This document shows, piece after piece, positions 1 to 7,369 of a stretch of DNA of 36,290 nucleotides (the stretch's first letter is position 1; every line of letters begins with the position of its first letter). Made by a program: the position numbers and the translations under genes. The notes below the pieces were generated by a model. That model saw nothing but the letters and a program-made list of their open reading frames with translations. It was not told the DNA's origin and made no database searches. The DNA comes from Oscillospiraceae bacterium (GTDB lineage Bacteria > Bacillota > Clostridia > Oscillospirales > Oscillospiraceae): assembly GCA_017887695.1 (NCBI GenBank), contig JAGHHM010000018.1, forward strand, positions 1-36,290, in the 5' to 3' direction.

Positions 1-36
1 GCAGCGGAGAAATTGGATGCCGTGCTGAACTTCTGA
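1..36 (+). CDS. C-terminal tail of an unidentified protein (partial)
   Basis: Reading from base 1 gives AAEKLDAVLNF followed by a TGA stop at 34-36. It is directly followed by a strong hairpin terminator, which suggests that this is the true end of a plus-strand gene that begins outside the window. Eleven residues are too few to assign a family. Confidence 0.45.
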   Translation, partial: AAEKLDAVLNF

Positions 37-52
37 CTCACAGAAAAGCCAT

Positions 53-98
53 AGAAAAACGCTCTACCTATCTTCTGGCGACAGGTAGAGCGTTTTCT
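53..98. terminator. Bidirectional hairpin terminator
   Basis: The arms AAAACGCTCTACCT (56-69) and AGGTAGAGCGTTTT (83-96) are perfectly complementary over 14 bp with a 13-base loop. T-rich sequence follows on both strands. It can end the partial gene at 1-36 and also the minus-strand surface-protein gene that stops at 259. The rest of 99-258 shows no gene, only an 8-bp inverted repeat (AAGCCGCT 196-203, AGCGGCTT 227-234) with a wide loop. Confidence 0.75.
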
Positions 99-258
99 AT
101 TGGCGGCGCAGGCTCCTTTCCCCCTCCCACACGGTTCTGACGCCGTTTAGAGCCTTTTGCAAAGAGGATGCGCCCCCCCTTGCGGGAAAGTTCATAAGCC
201 GCTATACAGGCTCCCAGGCCGTCAGCAGCGGCTTGCCTCAAAAGTACAAGGAAATTAA

Positions 259-3200
259 TTACTGGTTGCTTTCCATGAACCGCATCAGAATTGTGGCCAT
301 CTCCGCACAGGAGGTATTCCCCTTAGGAGAAAGAATGGTGGAACCATTGGAGGCCGCAGTCCCTTTGATCAGTCCTTCCGCCACGATCCACTGCATAGCC
401 TCGGCAGCGTAGGCGCTGACAGCCCCGCTGTCCGGAAAGGCCGACAGATCCGCTTTAGCTGCGACGTCATAGCCTTTGTACTGTGCGTAGCGGTATAGAA
501 TAACTGCCATGTCCTGTCGGGTGATGGGGTTCTCCGGGCCATAAGCATTCCCACCGATCCCGTTGACCACCTTCTCCCGTGCTGCCCAGTTCACACCGTC
601 GGCGTACCAGGCCCCGGCAGGAATGTCGCTGAACACACCTCCGGAAACAACCGGCTCCCCTTCCAGACAGTAGAGCATCTGGGCCAGCATAGCCCGTGAC
701 AGCTTCCTGTCATAGCTGAATTGATCTGCCGGGATATTTTTGGTGAGGCCATTAGAGTTGACAAAGTCCATAGCCTCCTGATACCAGGCTTTGGATAGAG
801 AAATGGATGTACTCCCCGGGAGTGCTACATTTTCCAGGGTCAGGAAGAACTCCTCCTGAGGCTCCGTGGTACCATTGCCTACCACGCCGTATTGGTTGCT
901 CCCATCCCGGAGATACAGTGCTCCGTCATTGGTAAGCACGGCAGAGTTGTCAAGGAAGGCCGCCACATTTTCAAAGATTTGTTTCGGAGAAGCAGACTGC
1001 GCATCCACGGTGTGTAGATTTCCCTTTTTGTCTAGGATCGTGCCAGAGCTGATATCAGCCACATCATTCATGACCTTGGCCCAGTTCTCACTTTCTTCCT
1101 GACGGGCATATACTGTGCCGTCTGTGGTGAGATAGAGGTCTGACACACCGCTGTATCCCAGGCACACCTTTGCCACATTTTGGGCTGTCTCTTTCAGCTG
1201 TCCATCTGAGCCCAGCTCTTTCATCACGCCGTCCCTGGAGATCACTCCTATGCTATCCCGATCCAGACAAATATCCGCTACATTGTCCATGATCTTTACC
1301 GGTTTGACCAGATCGTCATATTTTCTGCCGTCACCGGTGACAAAATAGGCGTGCTGGGCATCAGTGGGCAGCAGATCGTCCCAGCTAAGGTCGGTGATGC
1401 TGCCCCAGATATAGAGTTCTCCGCTTACGGTAATCGCTGCACCGAATGCACCTGTCCGGGAGATCACATCCGCATAGGCTACATTGCTCAGCACCTTCAC
1501 CGGAACATCTACGGTCCCATCTTCCCGGAAATTCCCGGTAGCTCCCCAAGCATAGAGGTCCCGATTTCCTGTAATGGCAATGAGCATATCACCGGCTGCA
1601 TCCACACATGCCACGTTGCTCAGTACCTTCACCGGTGTGGTCTGCATATACTGCAGGCCGTCCAGATTGGTAAACGTCTTATCCCCTGTGCCGCCGTTTC
1701 CCACCTGACCGGCGTAGTTTGCTCCCCAGACATACAGATCACCGTTCTCTAATATCGCCGCTGTGACATTGGCCCCCTGGGTGACCGAGGCCACATTGCT
1801 GAGAACCTTCACCGGTGTAGCCTGCACCGGCAGCTTCGAACCATCTGACAAGGGGGGAGAAACACTGTCTGCCTGTCCGCCGTTTCCTACCTGCCCCATA
1901 TCATTCCGGCCCCAGATGTACAGATCGCCGCTGCCCAGAATAGCTGCTGCATTATGCCCATTGGTAAAAAAGGTGTTGGCAGGCAGCTCACGGACCGTAG
2001 CGGAGGTCAGAGGTTTGTTTTCCGGCTTCTGCGTCTCCTCTGCTGGCTCCTCCGCCTTCAGCTTCAATGCGTCAGATGGCAGGTCTACCCCGCTGAAGAT
2101 CTTGACGGGATCATATACCCATTGCTCCACAGAGCTTATACCAACACTCCCCCAGGCATTGTAGCCCCAGGAATAAACATCGCCGGCAGCGGTAATCGCA
2201 TTACCGGGACCAAGCCACACGACACCGCTGAGGGACTTCGTATACACGGATTCCAGATATGAGGCACCGTCCAGCAGGTACATCTGGCCATCCTCTGTAA
2301 GGGCGGCATTCCAGCTGGCTGCGACCACATTGTTCAGAAGCTTGGTCTTGTCCTTATGATCTTCATCATTCACACAGTAGACATCGCCGCTGTCAGTGAG
2401 ATAGAGGCTCGCATACCAATCACCGTCGATAAAAGTCGCACCGCAGGAGAAGAGCCGCTGCGGCTGAACGGAGGGGTCCACATTGCAGAGATAGTATCCG
2501 TCTTCAGTAATGGCCCCAAACTCAAAGAAATTGCCTATCGACTCAAAAGACTTGACCCCGGTCATCACCCTCCGGGGCTCCGGCTGGTAGGTCTCCACTG
2601 TCCGCCCGCCCCAGAGGTACAGCTCGCCATCTCTGGTCAGCGCCGCCACGGAGTAGGTGGTCAGCACAAAGGAAGCCACATTGTCCATCACCTTTACCGG
2701 CTTGGTCACAACGGTTGTCCGCGTCCCGTCTCCCTGCTGGGTGACAAATGTCTCTGCCCCCTCAGGGACATGGAAATCCTCTTCCCCATATAAAATCGCT
2801 CCCCACAGGTAGAGGCTCCCATCAGCGGTAAGTGCCGCGGTACTATAGGGGGAGATCTGGACGTCTGTCACATTCTCCATGATCTTCACCGGAGCTTCCG
2901 CAGGTTCTAGGCTCTGCAGATTACCGGACTGGTAAACCTGCCCAGTGCCGTTTCCCACCTGACCAAAGAGATTCCATCCCCCGGTATAGAGATCCCCGGA
3001 ATTTGTGATAACGGCACATGTACCACCCGATGCCGCCACACGGCTCACGCCGCTCATGAACTTCTGAGGTGTCAGATGTTGGCCATCGACAGAGCTTCCC
3101 CACATATAGAGGTCATCATCTCTCGTAATGGCAAACGAAGTCGTATAATCCAACTCAGCGGACGCTACATTTTCAAGCACCTTCACTGGTGTAGTTTGTA

Positions 3201-3462
3201 TAGGCAGCCTTTCATCAGGAGTACCCGGAGTAAAGCCGTTGGATTGCCCCCCGTTTCCAATCTGGCCGCAGTCATTCCGGCCCCAGAGGTAGAGGTCCCC
3301 ATTTCCCATGATAGCACCTCGAGCATAGCTCCCATAGACCACTGTGGTGCCATAGTCTGTTTCTGCCGCCTCCGCCTGGGGCAAAACGCAGGGGAGCAGC
3401 AGAGCGGTTATACAGACCGTCAGCAGCAGGGAAAGCCCTTGTTTCAACCGGTTTCGTTTCAT
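259..3462 (-). CDS. Secreted RCC1-repeat protein with C-terminal SLH domains
   Basis: The protein is 1067 aa when started at the ATG at 3462, which has AAGGAGG (3472-3478) just upstream; the frame stays open to 3726, but that stretch is promoter and leader sequence. Residues 1-33 are a Sec signal peptide (MKRNRL, hydrophobic core, AEA cleavage region). Residues about 35-460 and 491-880 each carry many RCC1/BLIP-II-like repeats (GDLYLWGRN..GQ.GNGG followed by TPVKVL.NVAS), probably two beta-propellers joined by an acidic, proline-rich linker (about 465-485). Residues about 890-1067 hold S-layer-homology repeats (FSDI..WYADGVNWA, ITRQDMAVILYRYA), which would bind secondary cell-wall polymer. 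The likely role is a wall-anchored surface or binding protein; its ligand cannot be read from the sequence. A promoter lies at 3545-3573 and an XRE regulator diverges from it. Confidence 0.9.
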   Translation of the reverse strand: MKRNRLKQGLSLLLTVCITALLLPCVLPQAEAAETDYGTTVVYGSYARGAIMGNGDLYLWGRNDCGQIGNGGQSNGFTPGTPDERLPIQTTPVKVLENVASAELDYTTSFAITRDDDLYMWGSSVDGQHLTPQKFMSGVSRVAASGGTCAVITNSGDLYTGGWNLFGQVGNGTGQVYQSGNLQSLEPAEAPVKIMENVTDVQISPYSTAALTADGSLYLWGAILYGEEDFHVPEGAETFVTQQGDGTRTTVVTKPVKVMDNVASFVLTTYSVAALTRDGELYLWGGRTVETYQPEPRRVMTGVKSFESIGNFFEFGAITEDGYYLCNVDPSVQPQRLFSCGATFIDGDWYASLYLTDSGDVYCVNDEDHKDKTKLLNNVVAASWNAALTEDGQMYLLDGASYLESVYTKSLSGVVWLGPGNAITAAGDVYSWGYNAWGSVGISSVEQWVYDPVKIFSGVDLPSDALKLKAEEPAEETQKPENKPLTSATVRELPANTFFTNGHNAAAILGSGDLYIWGRNDMGQVGNGGQADSVSPPLSDGSKLPVQATPVKVLSNVASVTQGANVTAAILENGDLYVWGANYAGQVGNGGTGDKTFTNLDGLQYMQTTPVKVLSNVACVDAAGDMLIAITGNRDLYAWGATGNFREDGTVDVPVKVLSNVAYADVISRTGAFGAAITVSGELYIWGSITDLSWDDLLPTDAQHAYFVTGDGRKYDDLVKPVKIMDNVADICLDRDSIGVISRDGVMKELGSDGQLKETAQNVAKVCLGYSGVSDLYLTTDGTVYARQEESENWAKVMNDVADISSGTILDKKGNLHTVDAQSASPKQIFENVAAFLDNSAVLTNDGALYLRDGSNQYGVVGNGTTEPQEEFFLTLENVALPGSTSISLSKAWYQEAMDFVNSNGLTKNIPADQFSYDRKLSRAMLAQMLYCLEGEPVVSGGVFSDIPAGAWYADGVNWAAREKVVNGIGGNAYGPENPITRQDMAVILYRYAQYKGYDVAAKADLSAFPDSGAVSAYAAEAMQWIVAEGLIKGTAASNGSTILSPKGNTSCAEMATILMRFMESNQ

Positions 3463-3544
3463 AAGTACGCCCCTCCTTATATGCAGCAAAATCGTTATAT
3501 TTGATGAGCATCCACACAATACAAGATCACTGTTGTTTAGAAAA

Positions 3545-3573
3545 AGTTTACTACAAATCTTATCACATTTCAA
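3545..3573 (-). promoter_or_regulatory. Sigma-A-type promoter of the RCC1/SLH gene
   Basis: On the minus strand, TTGAAA (3568-3573), a 17-bp spacer and TAAACT (3545-3550) lie about 75 bases before the ribosome site and ATG at 3462. Box quality and spacing are good; not tested. Confidence 0.5.
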
Positions 3574-3590
3574 TCCCTTTTGCGTATTAC

Positions 3591-3635
3591 TATATCTACA
3601 ATAGCGATATACATATATGTCCCTTTTTAGATATA
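3591..3635. promoter_or_regulatory. Inverted repeats between divergent genes (possible XRE operator)
   Basis: TATATCT (3591-3597) and AGATATA (3629-3635) form a perfect 7-bp inverted repeat around the self-palindrome ACATATATGT (3611-3620). They lie between the minus-strand promoter at 3545-3573 and the XRE start at 3660, where an autoregulator would bind. Functional assignment is an inference. Confidence 0.3.
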
Positions 3636-3659
3636 AACTTTCTACAAAGGGGTGGTTAT

Positions 3660-3965
3660 ATGGATACGCTGGGGCGGATTCGCCAATACATGGAGGAACG
3701 CGGCTGGACGGAATATAAGCTGGCAAAGGAGTCCGGATTGTCCCACTCCACTATCTCAAATATGTTTTGTCGTCAGACGGCTCCAAGCATCCCCACGCTG
3801 GACGCGATCTGTAGTGGGTTTGGCATCACCCTGGCTCAATTTTTCTCCGAAACAGGAAAAGCTGTGGAATTGACGGAAGAACAGTACCGTATGTTTCAAC
3901 AATGGGCCAAGTTGACTCCTTCACAAAAGGAACTCATTGCTGAGTTAATTCGAAATATGAAGTAA
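3660..3965 (+). CDS. Small XRE-family transcriptional regulator
   Basis: The protein is 101 aa and starts at ATG 3660, with AAAGGGG/GGTGG about 5-14 bases upstream. Residues about 5-63 form a Cro/C1-type helix-turn-helix (IRQYMEERGWTEYKLAKESG, then LSHSTISNMF and the helix IPTLDAICSGFGITLAQFF). The C-terminal 35 residues (VELTEEQYRMFQQWAKLTPSQKEL and on) are a short helical tail seen in many clostridial housekeeping XRE proteins. It is divergent from the RCC1/SLH gene over 197 bp that contain inverted repeats, so it may control that gene or itself. Its proximity to the tRNA/integrase scar also allows a mobile-element origin. Confidence 0.85.
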   Translation: MDTLGRIRQYMEERGWTEYKLAKESGLSHSTISNMFCRQTAPSIPTLDAICSGFGITLAQFFSETGKAVELTEEQYRMFQQWAKLTPSQKELIAELIRNMK

Positions 3966-4136
3966 GCATGCGCAATACTCTGTCATTCGAACTGCCTATT
4001 GACCTCTTTTTGACCTCCCATTATATGGCATGAGGCAGAACGAGAGGGCATGACCGCAAACAATAGGCAGAGGGAAACAGCATGACATTTCTTGATAGAG
4101 ACTCAGAGAATATGAGGTGAAATGACCCCGGGCGCG

Positions 4137-4181
4137 CTCATAACCCGGAGGCCGTAGGTTCGAGTCCTACCGCCGCAACCA
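4137..4181 (+). tRNA. 3' half of an initiator tRNA-Met (CAU), truncated; probable att core
   Basis: The segment runs from the anticodon loop CTCATAA (anticodon CAT) through the 3' anticodon strand CCCGG, the variable region, a perfect T arm (GTAGG TTCGAGT CCTAC), the 3' acceptor strand CGCCGCA, discriminator A and encoded CCA. A at position 72 before ACCA and the CCC anticodon-stem strand are initiator-tRNA traits. The sequence 5' of the loop (GGGCGCG) does not pair with CCCGG, and neither a D arm nor a 5' acceptor strand can be found upstream, so this is not a working gene. A break inside the anticodon loop is a classic integrase crossover point, and an integrase fragment lies 150 bp away. 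Confidence 0.75.
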
Positions 4182-4182
4182 G

Positions 4183-4216
4183 AAATCCGCTGAAATCGTA
4201 AGATTTCAGCGGATTT
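4183..4216 (+). terminator. Terminator of the lost tRNA gene
   Basis: AAATCCGCTGAAATC (4183-4197), loop GTAA, GATTTCAGCGGATTT (4202-4216): a perfect 15-bp stem followed by ATTTTGCTTTT. It begins two bases after the CCA, where a tRNA terminator is expected. Confidence 0.8.
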
Positions 4217-4330
4217 ATTTTGCTTTTGTGTACTTTTTTGAAGACTTGGTTTTTGGAAATTTTCCGCTGACCCAAACCCTGACCCATACGGGACTATGCA
4301 GCGGAAAGGGCCGGAAGGCTTTGGAGAGTG

Positions 4331-4520
4331 TCAGACACTGCCGGAGAGGAGTTTCCCCATGGTGTTGGCCGCAGCCTTCTGGGCCGACGTGGTCACATGG
4401 GCGTAGGTGTCCAGAGTGAACCCGGCGCTGAAGTGCCCCAGCATCCCGGACACGGTTTTGATGTCCACTCCGTTCTGGAGCGCCAGGGTGGCAAAAGTAT
4501 GCCGGAGGTCAGGAAGTTGT
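4331..4520 (-). pseudogene. C-terminal remnant of a phage/ICE-type tyrosine integrase
   Basis: The minus strand encodes about 62 residues of the integrase catalytic core: DLRHTFATLALQNGV, then KTVSGMLGH, then the nucleophile context LDTYAHVTT and a normal C-terminus ending at TGA 4331-4333. These carry the RH box, the second conserved His of GMLGH and the catalytic Tyr. Upstream of LPDLRH the frame continues into unrelated residues with no N-terminal arm- or core-binding domains, so at least 300 residues are missing. The His that usually precedes DLRH is Pro here. With the truncated tRNA beside it, this is the residue of a lost integrative element. Confidence 0.8.
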
Positions 4521-4600
4521 TCATAACCACCAAGACGAAAAGAAAGAAAAAACCAGGCAGTTACCGTAAAACCGAGACCTTGTGACAAAATTGAACATTC

Positions 4601-4636
4601 AGAAAAAAGCACGATTTGACAATCGTGCTTTTTTCT
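4601..4636. terminator. Perfect 16-bp bidirectional terminator
   Basis: AGAAAAAAGCACGATT (4601-4616), loop TGAC, AATCGTGCTTTTTTCT (4621-4636). A-tract and T-tract lie inside the arms, so it can act in both directions. It sits between the integrase remnant and the isomerase remnant and may be the original terminator of the latter. Confidence 0.75.
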
Positions 4637-4679
4637 TTGCCCAAAAGGAGGAGCCGACCATGCCAGAGGCCGCAATATC

Positions 4680-4758
4680 GGAATATTTTTATGGCGACGA
4701 GGCGGAACAGTTTATCCTCCATTTCCTGAAGGGCTCTGTTGATTTCACTGCGTTTCAT
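4680..4758 (-). pseudogene. N-terminal remnant of a probable D-lyxose/D-mannose ketol-isomerase
   Basis: The ATG at 4758 has AAGGAGAG upstream (AAGGAG on the minus strand, about 10 bases before it) and encodes MKRSEINRALQEMEDKLFRL. The opening MKRSEIN is characteristic of bacterial D-lyxose ketol-isomerases (a cupin family of about 225 aa), after which the sequence loses any family resemblance and runs into the terminator at 4601-4636. A convincing promoter lies at 4839-4867. Position next to a fructokinase fits, since this family also interconverts mannose and fructose. The family call rests on only about 20 residues. Confidence 0.4.
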
Positions 4759-4838
4759 GTAGGGTACTCTCCTTATTCTTCCGTAACCCGGATACTCCAA
4801 CAGCATTCCCGGCCTCGGACTTTCCTTGTGTCACATGG

Positions 4839-4867
4839 ATTATACAAACGGAACAGGAGCAAAGCAA
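4839..4867 (-). promoter_or_regulatory. Promoter of the truncated isomerase gene
   Basis: On the minus strand, TTGCTT (4862-4867), a 17-bp spacer and TATAAT (4839-4844) lie about 75 bases upstream of the ATG at 4758. In its present state it would drive only the short remnant. Confidence 0.5.
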
Positions 4868-5016
4868 TACAATATCATTCGCAGAACAAAAACAATGGTG
4901 GTGGAAAAACAGGCGCAGAGCTGTCCTGGCCCCTTGTGGAGCAGGAAAAACTATGATACTCTTATGGCAAGAAACTATCAGGCAGGAGCCTGAAGCACAG
5001 GAGGAGAAATACGGCT

Positions 5017-5949
5017 ATGGATATTACCGCCATGGGAGAAGTGTTGATCGACCTGACCCAGACAGGGGTAAACGAATATCGTGTCCCCACCTTTGCCGCC
5101 AATCCGGGAGGCGCCCCGGCCAATGTGGCGGTAGCTGCCGCCCGGCTGGGGGCGGAAACCGCCTTTGTAGGGAAGGTGGGAAGCGATGGCTTCGGTGCCT
5201 ATCTCACCGGCGTTCTCAAGGAGAACGGAGTGGACGTATCCGGCCTGCGGACCGGAGAATCCGCCACCACCATGGCCATTGTGTCGGTGGATGAAACCGG
5301 GGAACGGGATTTCCGCTTTGTGCGGGGCGCGGACTGTGAGCTCAGGGAGGACGAGGTAGACCTGGAGCTGATCCGCCAGTCCCGGTTTTTCCATTTCGGC
5401 TCTGTGAGCCTTACTGCCGGCCCAGCCCGCGAGACAACTCTCTACGCCGCTGCTCAGGCCCGTGAAATGGGCGTGCTGGTGAGCTATGACCCTAACTACC
5501 GCCAGGCCCTGTGGAGCAGCCAGGAAGAAGCCGTAGCATGGATGAAAAAGCCGCTGTCTCTGGTGGATGTATTGAAAATTTCTGACGAGGAACTGCCCCT
5601 GGTGACAGGTATGGCCGGCCTGGAGGAAGGGACAAAGGCCCTTCAGGACCTTGGGATCACTCTGGTATTGGTGACGCTGGGAGGTGACGGCGCTTACTAT
5701 CGCCTGGGAGAGCATACCGGCCATGTGCCGGGCATCAAAACGGCCATTGCCGATACCAATGGGGCCGGAGACACCTTCCTGGGTGCGGTACTCAGCCGCC
5801 TGTGTCTCCGCGGAGAGAAACCTTTGGAGGGCCTGACAGCAGCAGAGGTGGAGGAGGTACTCTCCTTTGCCAACCGGGCTGCGGCCAAGACCTGCTCCCG
5901 CAGCGGCGCTATCCCCGCTATGCCCACTCTGGCAGAGCTGGGAAACTGA
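5017..5949 (+). CDS. PfkB-family sugar kinase, probable fructokinase
   Basis: The protein is 310 aa, usual for ribokinase/PfkB kinases, and starts at ATG 5017 with AGGAGGAG at 4999-5006. The N-terminal PfkB signature (NPGGAPANVAVAAARLG, residues 29-45) and the C-terminal signature DTNGAGDTF (246-254) are intact; D252 is the catalytic base and the GAGD forms the anion hole. The overall pattern (MGEVLIDLTQ at the start, ending in AIPAMPTLAEL) fits ScrK-type fructokinases, which make fructose-6-phosphate from fructose and ATP in the cytoplasm. It is monocistronic, ends in a strong terminator, and is divergent from the isomerase remnant, with which it may once have formed a mannose-to-fructose-6-phosphate pair. 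The exact sugar is an inference. Confidence 0.85.
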   Translation: MDITAMGEVLIDLTQTGVNEYRVPTFAANPGGAPANVAVAAARLGAETAFVGKVGSDGFGAYLTGVLKENGVDVSGLRTGESATTMAIVSVDETGERDFRFVRGADCELREDEVDLELIRQSRFFHFGSVSLTAGPARETTLYAAAQAREMGVLVSYDPNYRQALWSSQEEAVAWMKKPLSLVDVLKISDEELPLVTGMAGLEEGTKALQDLGITLVLVTLGGDGAYYRLGEHTGHVPGIKTAIADTNGAGDTFLGAVLSRLCLRGEKPLEGLTAAEVEEVLSFANRAAAKTCSRSGAIPAMPTLAELGN

Positions 5950-5962
5950 GAGAGCAGCACTA

Positions 5963-6003
5963 AAAATGCCCCGGACAGAGATTTCTGTCCGGGGCATTTT
6001 TTA
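5963..6003. terminator. Terminator between fructokinase and AraC regulator
   Basis: AAAATGCCCCGGACAG (5963-5978) pairs perfectly with CTGTCCGGGGCATTTT (5985-6000), followed by TT. It lies between convergent genes and has A and T runs on both sides, so it may serve both. Confidence 0.85.
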
Positions 6004-6086
6004 TACAGACAATACACAGGCAAGGGCCGCCAAAAGTTCCCGCCGCAATATCACGGGCCGCTTGCCTCCGCACGGAGTATACCCGC

Positions 6087-7064
6087 TCAGATTCCCCCCG
6101 CCTCCGCGGCTGATTCCCCGCTGCCTGGCAGCGCCTTATGCACATCATCATGGCAACCGGCGTCATCAGGAGAAATGCAGCTGGCGGCATGATACGCCAG
6201 GTACTGGGAGGGGGAAAAGGAGGTATACCGGCGAAAGACGTTGGAAAAATAATTACTGCTGGAGAAATTCAGCGCCATTGCCGTGTCGGTGACGCTGTGC
6301 CCCTCCAAAAGCAGCCCCTTGGCGGCCTCCACCTTATGAAAGTTAATAAAATTACGGGGGCTGATGCCAACCTCCATCTTGAATTTCTGCTTGAAGCGGG
6401 ATACCGACAAAAGCGCTACCTGTGCCAGAGCTTCCATAGGCAGCTCCTCATAGATATGCTCCAGAATATAGTCGGCTGCTCGGCCAATATCCGGCGTAAT
6501 CCGGGAAGCGGTCAGATCTGCCTGCTCCACCACCTGGAGCAGGAACACCCCCAGCAGCTGCGCCCCTTGAATTTTCCCCAGCTGTGTGCCGCTGCGAAAA
6601 TACCGGAATACCGCGGACAGCATAGCCGCCGCCTGATCGCCGTCCATCTTCACCACCCGGTCGGGCATCTGATACAACCGCTCCCGCAGAACCCTTGCAG
6701 CAGGTTCCGCCATAAAAAGGAAGCCGTCCGGATGGGTGAGATCCACCTGGAACCAGTATATCTGATGGAGCGACATGGGGGCGGAACCGGTATCATGAAC
6801 CTCGTCCGGCAAGGTCAGAAACAAATCCCCGCCGGACAGAGGGTACATCCGCCCGTCAACAGAAAAGCTTACATTCCCCTGCACCACATATGTCAGCTCA
6901 AAGCAGCCCTTATGGTAGTGGCGCTCCAAAGGGGACAGGGCATGGGCGGTGCTGTGATGGCCTATCATTCGCAGGCCAGGTACGCCCAGCTGGTCATCGG
7001 ACAGGATCTTTCTCTCCTTGGTGTCGATAGCGGAGTCCGTCCATTCAATCGGCCCTGTGCTCAT
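6087..7064 (-). CDS. AraC-family transcriptional regulator (cupin sensor)
   Basis: The protein is 325 aa; ATG at 7064 is chosen because AGGAGGG (7071-7077) precedes it by 6 bases. The N-terminal half is a cupin-like AraC ligand domain (ERHYHKGCFELTYVVQGNVS, then GDLFLTLPDEVHD, residues about 45-110). The C-terminal HTH_18 domain has two helix-turn-helix units: MEALAQVALLSVSRFKQKFK and VTDTAMALNFSSSNYFSNVF, followed by the usual FxxYTSFSPSQY motif. It probably senses a sugar and controls an adjacent operon: the fructokinase, the YhcH gene, or the ABC operon. Its own promoter is at 7157-7185. Confidence 0.9.
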   Translation of the reverse strand: MSTGPIEWTDSAIDTKERKILSDDQLGVPGLRMIGHHSTAHALSPLERHYHKGCFELTYVVQGNVSFSVDGRMYPLSGGDLFLTLPDEVHDTGSAPMSLHQIYWFQVDLTHPDGFLFMAEPAARVLRERLYQMPDRVVKMDGDQAAAMLSAVFRYFRSGTQLGKIQGAQLLGVFLLQVVEQADLTASRITPDIGRAADYILEHIYEELPMEALAQVALLSVSRFKQKFKMEVGISPRNFINFHKVEAAKGLLLEGHSVTDTAMALNFSSSNYFSNVFRRYTSFSPSQYLAYHAASCISPDDAGCHDDVHKALPGSGESAAEAGGI

Positions 7065-7082
7065 TCCCGTCCCTCCTATTTG

Positions 7083-7185
7083 ACAAAACCCCTTGGTTTT
7101 GTACTGCGGCTGTCCCTGCACACAGTGCAGCACCTGCTGGCAACGGCTATGACAGCAATATAGCAGATTGAATAAAATTAATCAA
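7083..7185 (-). promoter_or_regulatory. Promoter and leader of the AraC gene, with inverted repeats
   Basis: The minus strand shows TTGATT (7180-7185), a 17-bp spacer and TATATT (7157-7162). The leader contains the inverted repeats CTGCAC/GTGCAG (7116-7130, 3-base gap) and ACAAAACC/GGTTTTGT (7083-7102, 4-base loop), the latter directly upstream of the ribosome site, where it could be an operator or affect translation. The rest of 7065-7369 carries the opposing promoter at 7282-7316. Confidence 0.45.
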
Positions 7186-7281
7186 TATTGCTTTGCAAAA
7201 ATTGTGCATTAAGGATGCTCCCCCGCCTAGAATTCTGTTCCGGCACACTCCGTTATTCCCCGCATCCATTTCTGAAAGTCC

Positions 7282-7316
7282 TTGACAGCATACGGACATT
7301 TACGATAAGTTATACT
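7282..7316 (+). promoter_or_regulatory. Promoter region of the YhcH-like gene
   Basis: A perfect -35 hexamer TTGACA (7282-7287) is followed by GATAAG (7304-7309, 16-bp spacer). TATACT (7311-7316) looks better as a -10 box but is 23 bp away, so spacing is poor and activator help by an AraC protein is likely. Confidence 0.4.
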
Positions 7317-7369
7317 GGAAGAGGCGCTGAGACCGCCTTCATTATCAACAAGAAAAGGAGCGGATTACT

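Larger units (their letters stand above)
3999..4286 (+). repeat. Paired TGACC direct repeats flanking the tRNA fragment
   Basis: Left of the tRNA fragment, TTGACCTC occurs at 3999-4006 and 4010-4017 (11-bp period). Right of it, CTGACCCA occurs at 4267-4274 and 4279-4286 (12-bp period). All four share TGACC. Short spaced repeats on either side of an att core resemble arm-type sites of tyrosine recombinases. The first TTGACC also forms a possible promoter with TATATG (4022-4027, 17-bp spacer). No gene is visible in 3966-4130. Confidence 0.35.

Noticed and set aside
196..234. AAGCCGCT/AGCGGCTT inverted repeat as terminator of the RCC1/SLH gene
   Set aside because: The stem is only 8 bp with a 23-base loop and no T-tract; the hairpin at 53-98 is a much better candidate.
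3463..3726. N-terminal extension of the RCC1/SLH protein by 88 residues
   Set aside because: The extra residues have no signal peptide, the stretch contains a promoter and a perfect ribosome site for the ATG at 3462, and it overlaps the divergent XRE gene.
4105..4181. Complete tRNA-Met gene
   Set aside because: Only the 3' half is present; no 5' acceptor strand, D arm or 5' anticodon strand pairs with it.
5017..5949. PfkB kinase as the missing pseudouridine kinase PsuK for the PsuG-like gene
   Set aside because: Its motifs fit fructokinase better, it has its own terminator and lies 21 kb away beside an isomerase remnant; no linkage to the PsuG-like operon.
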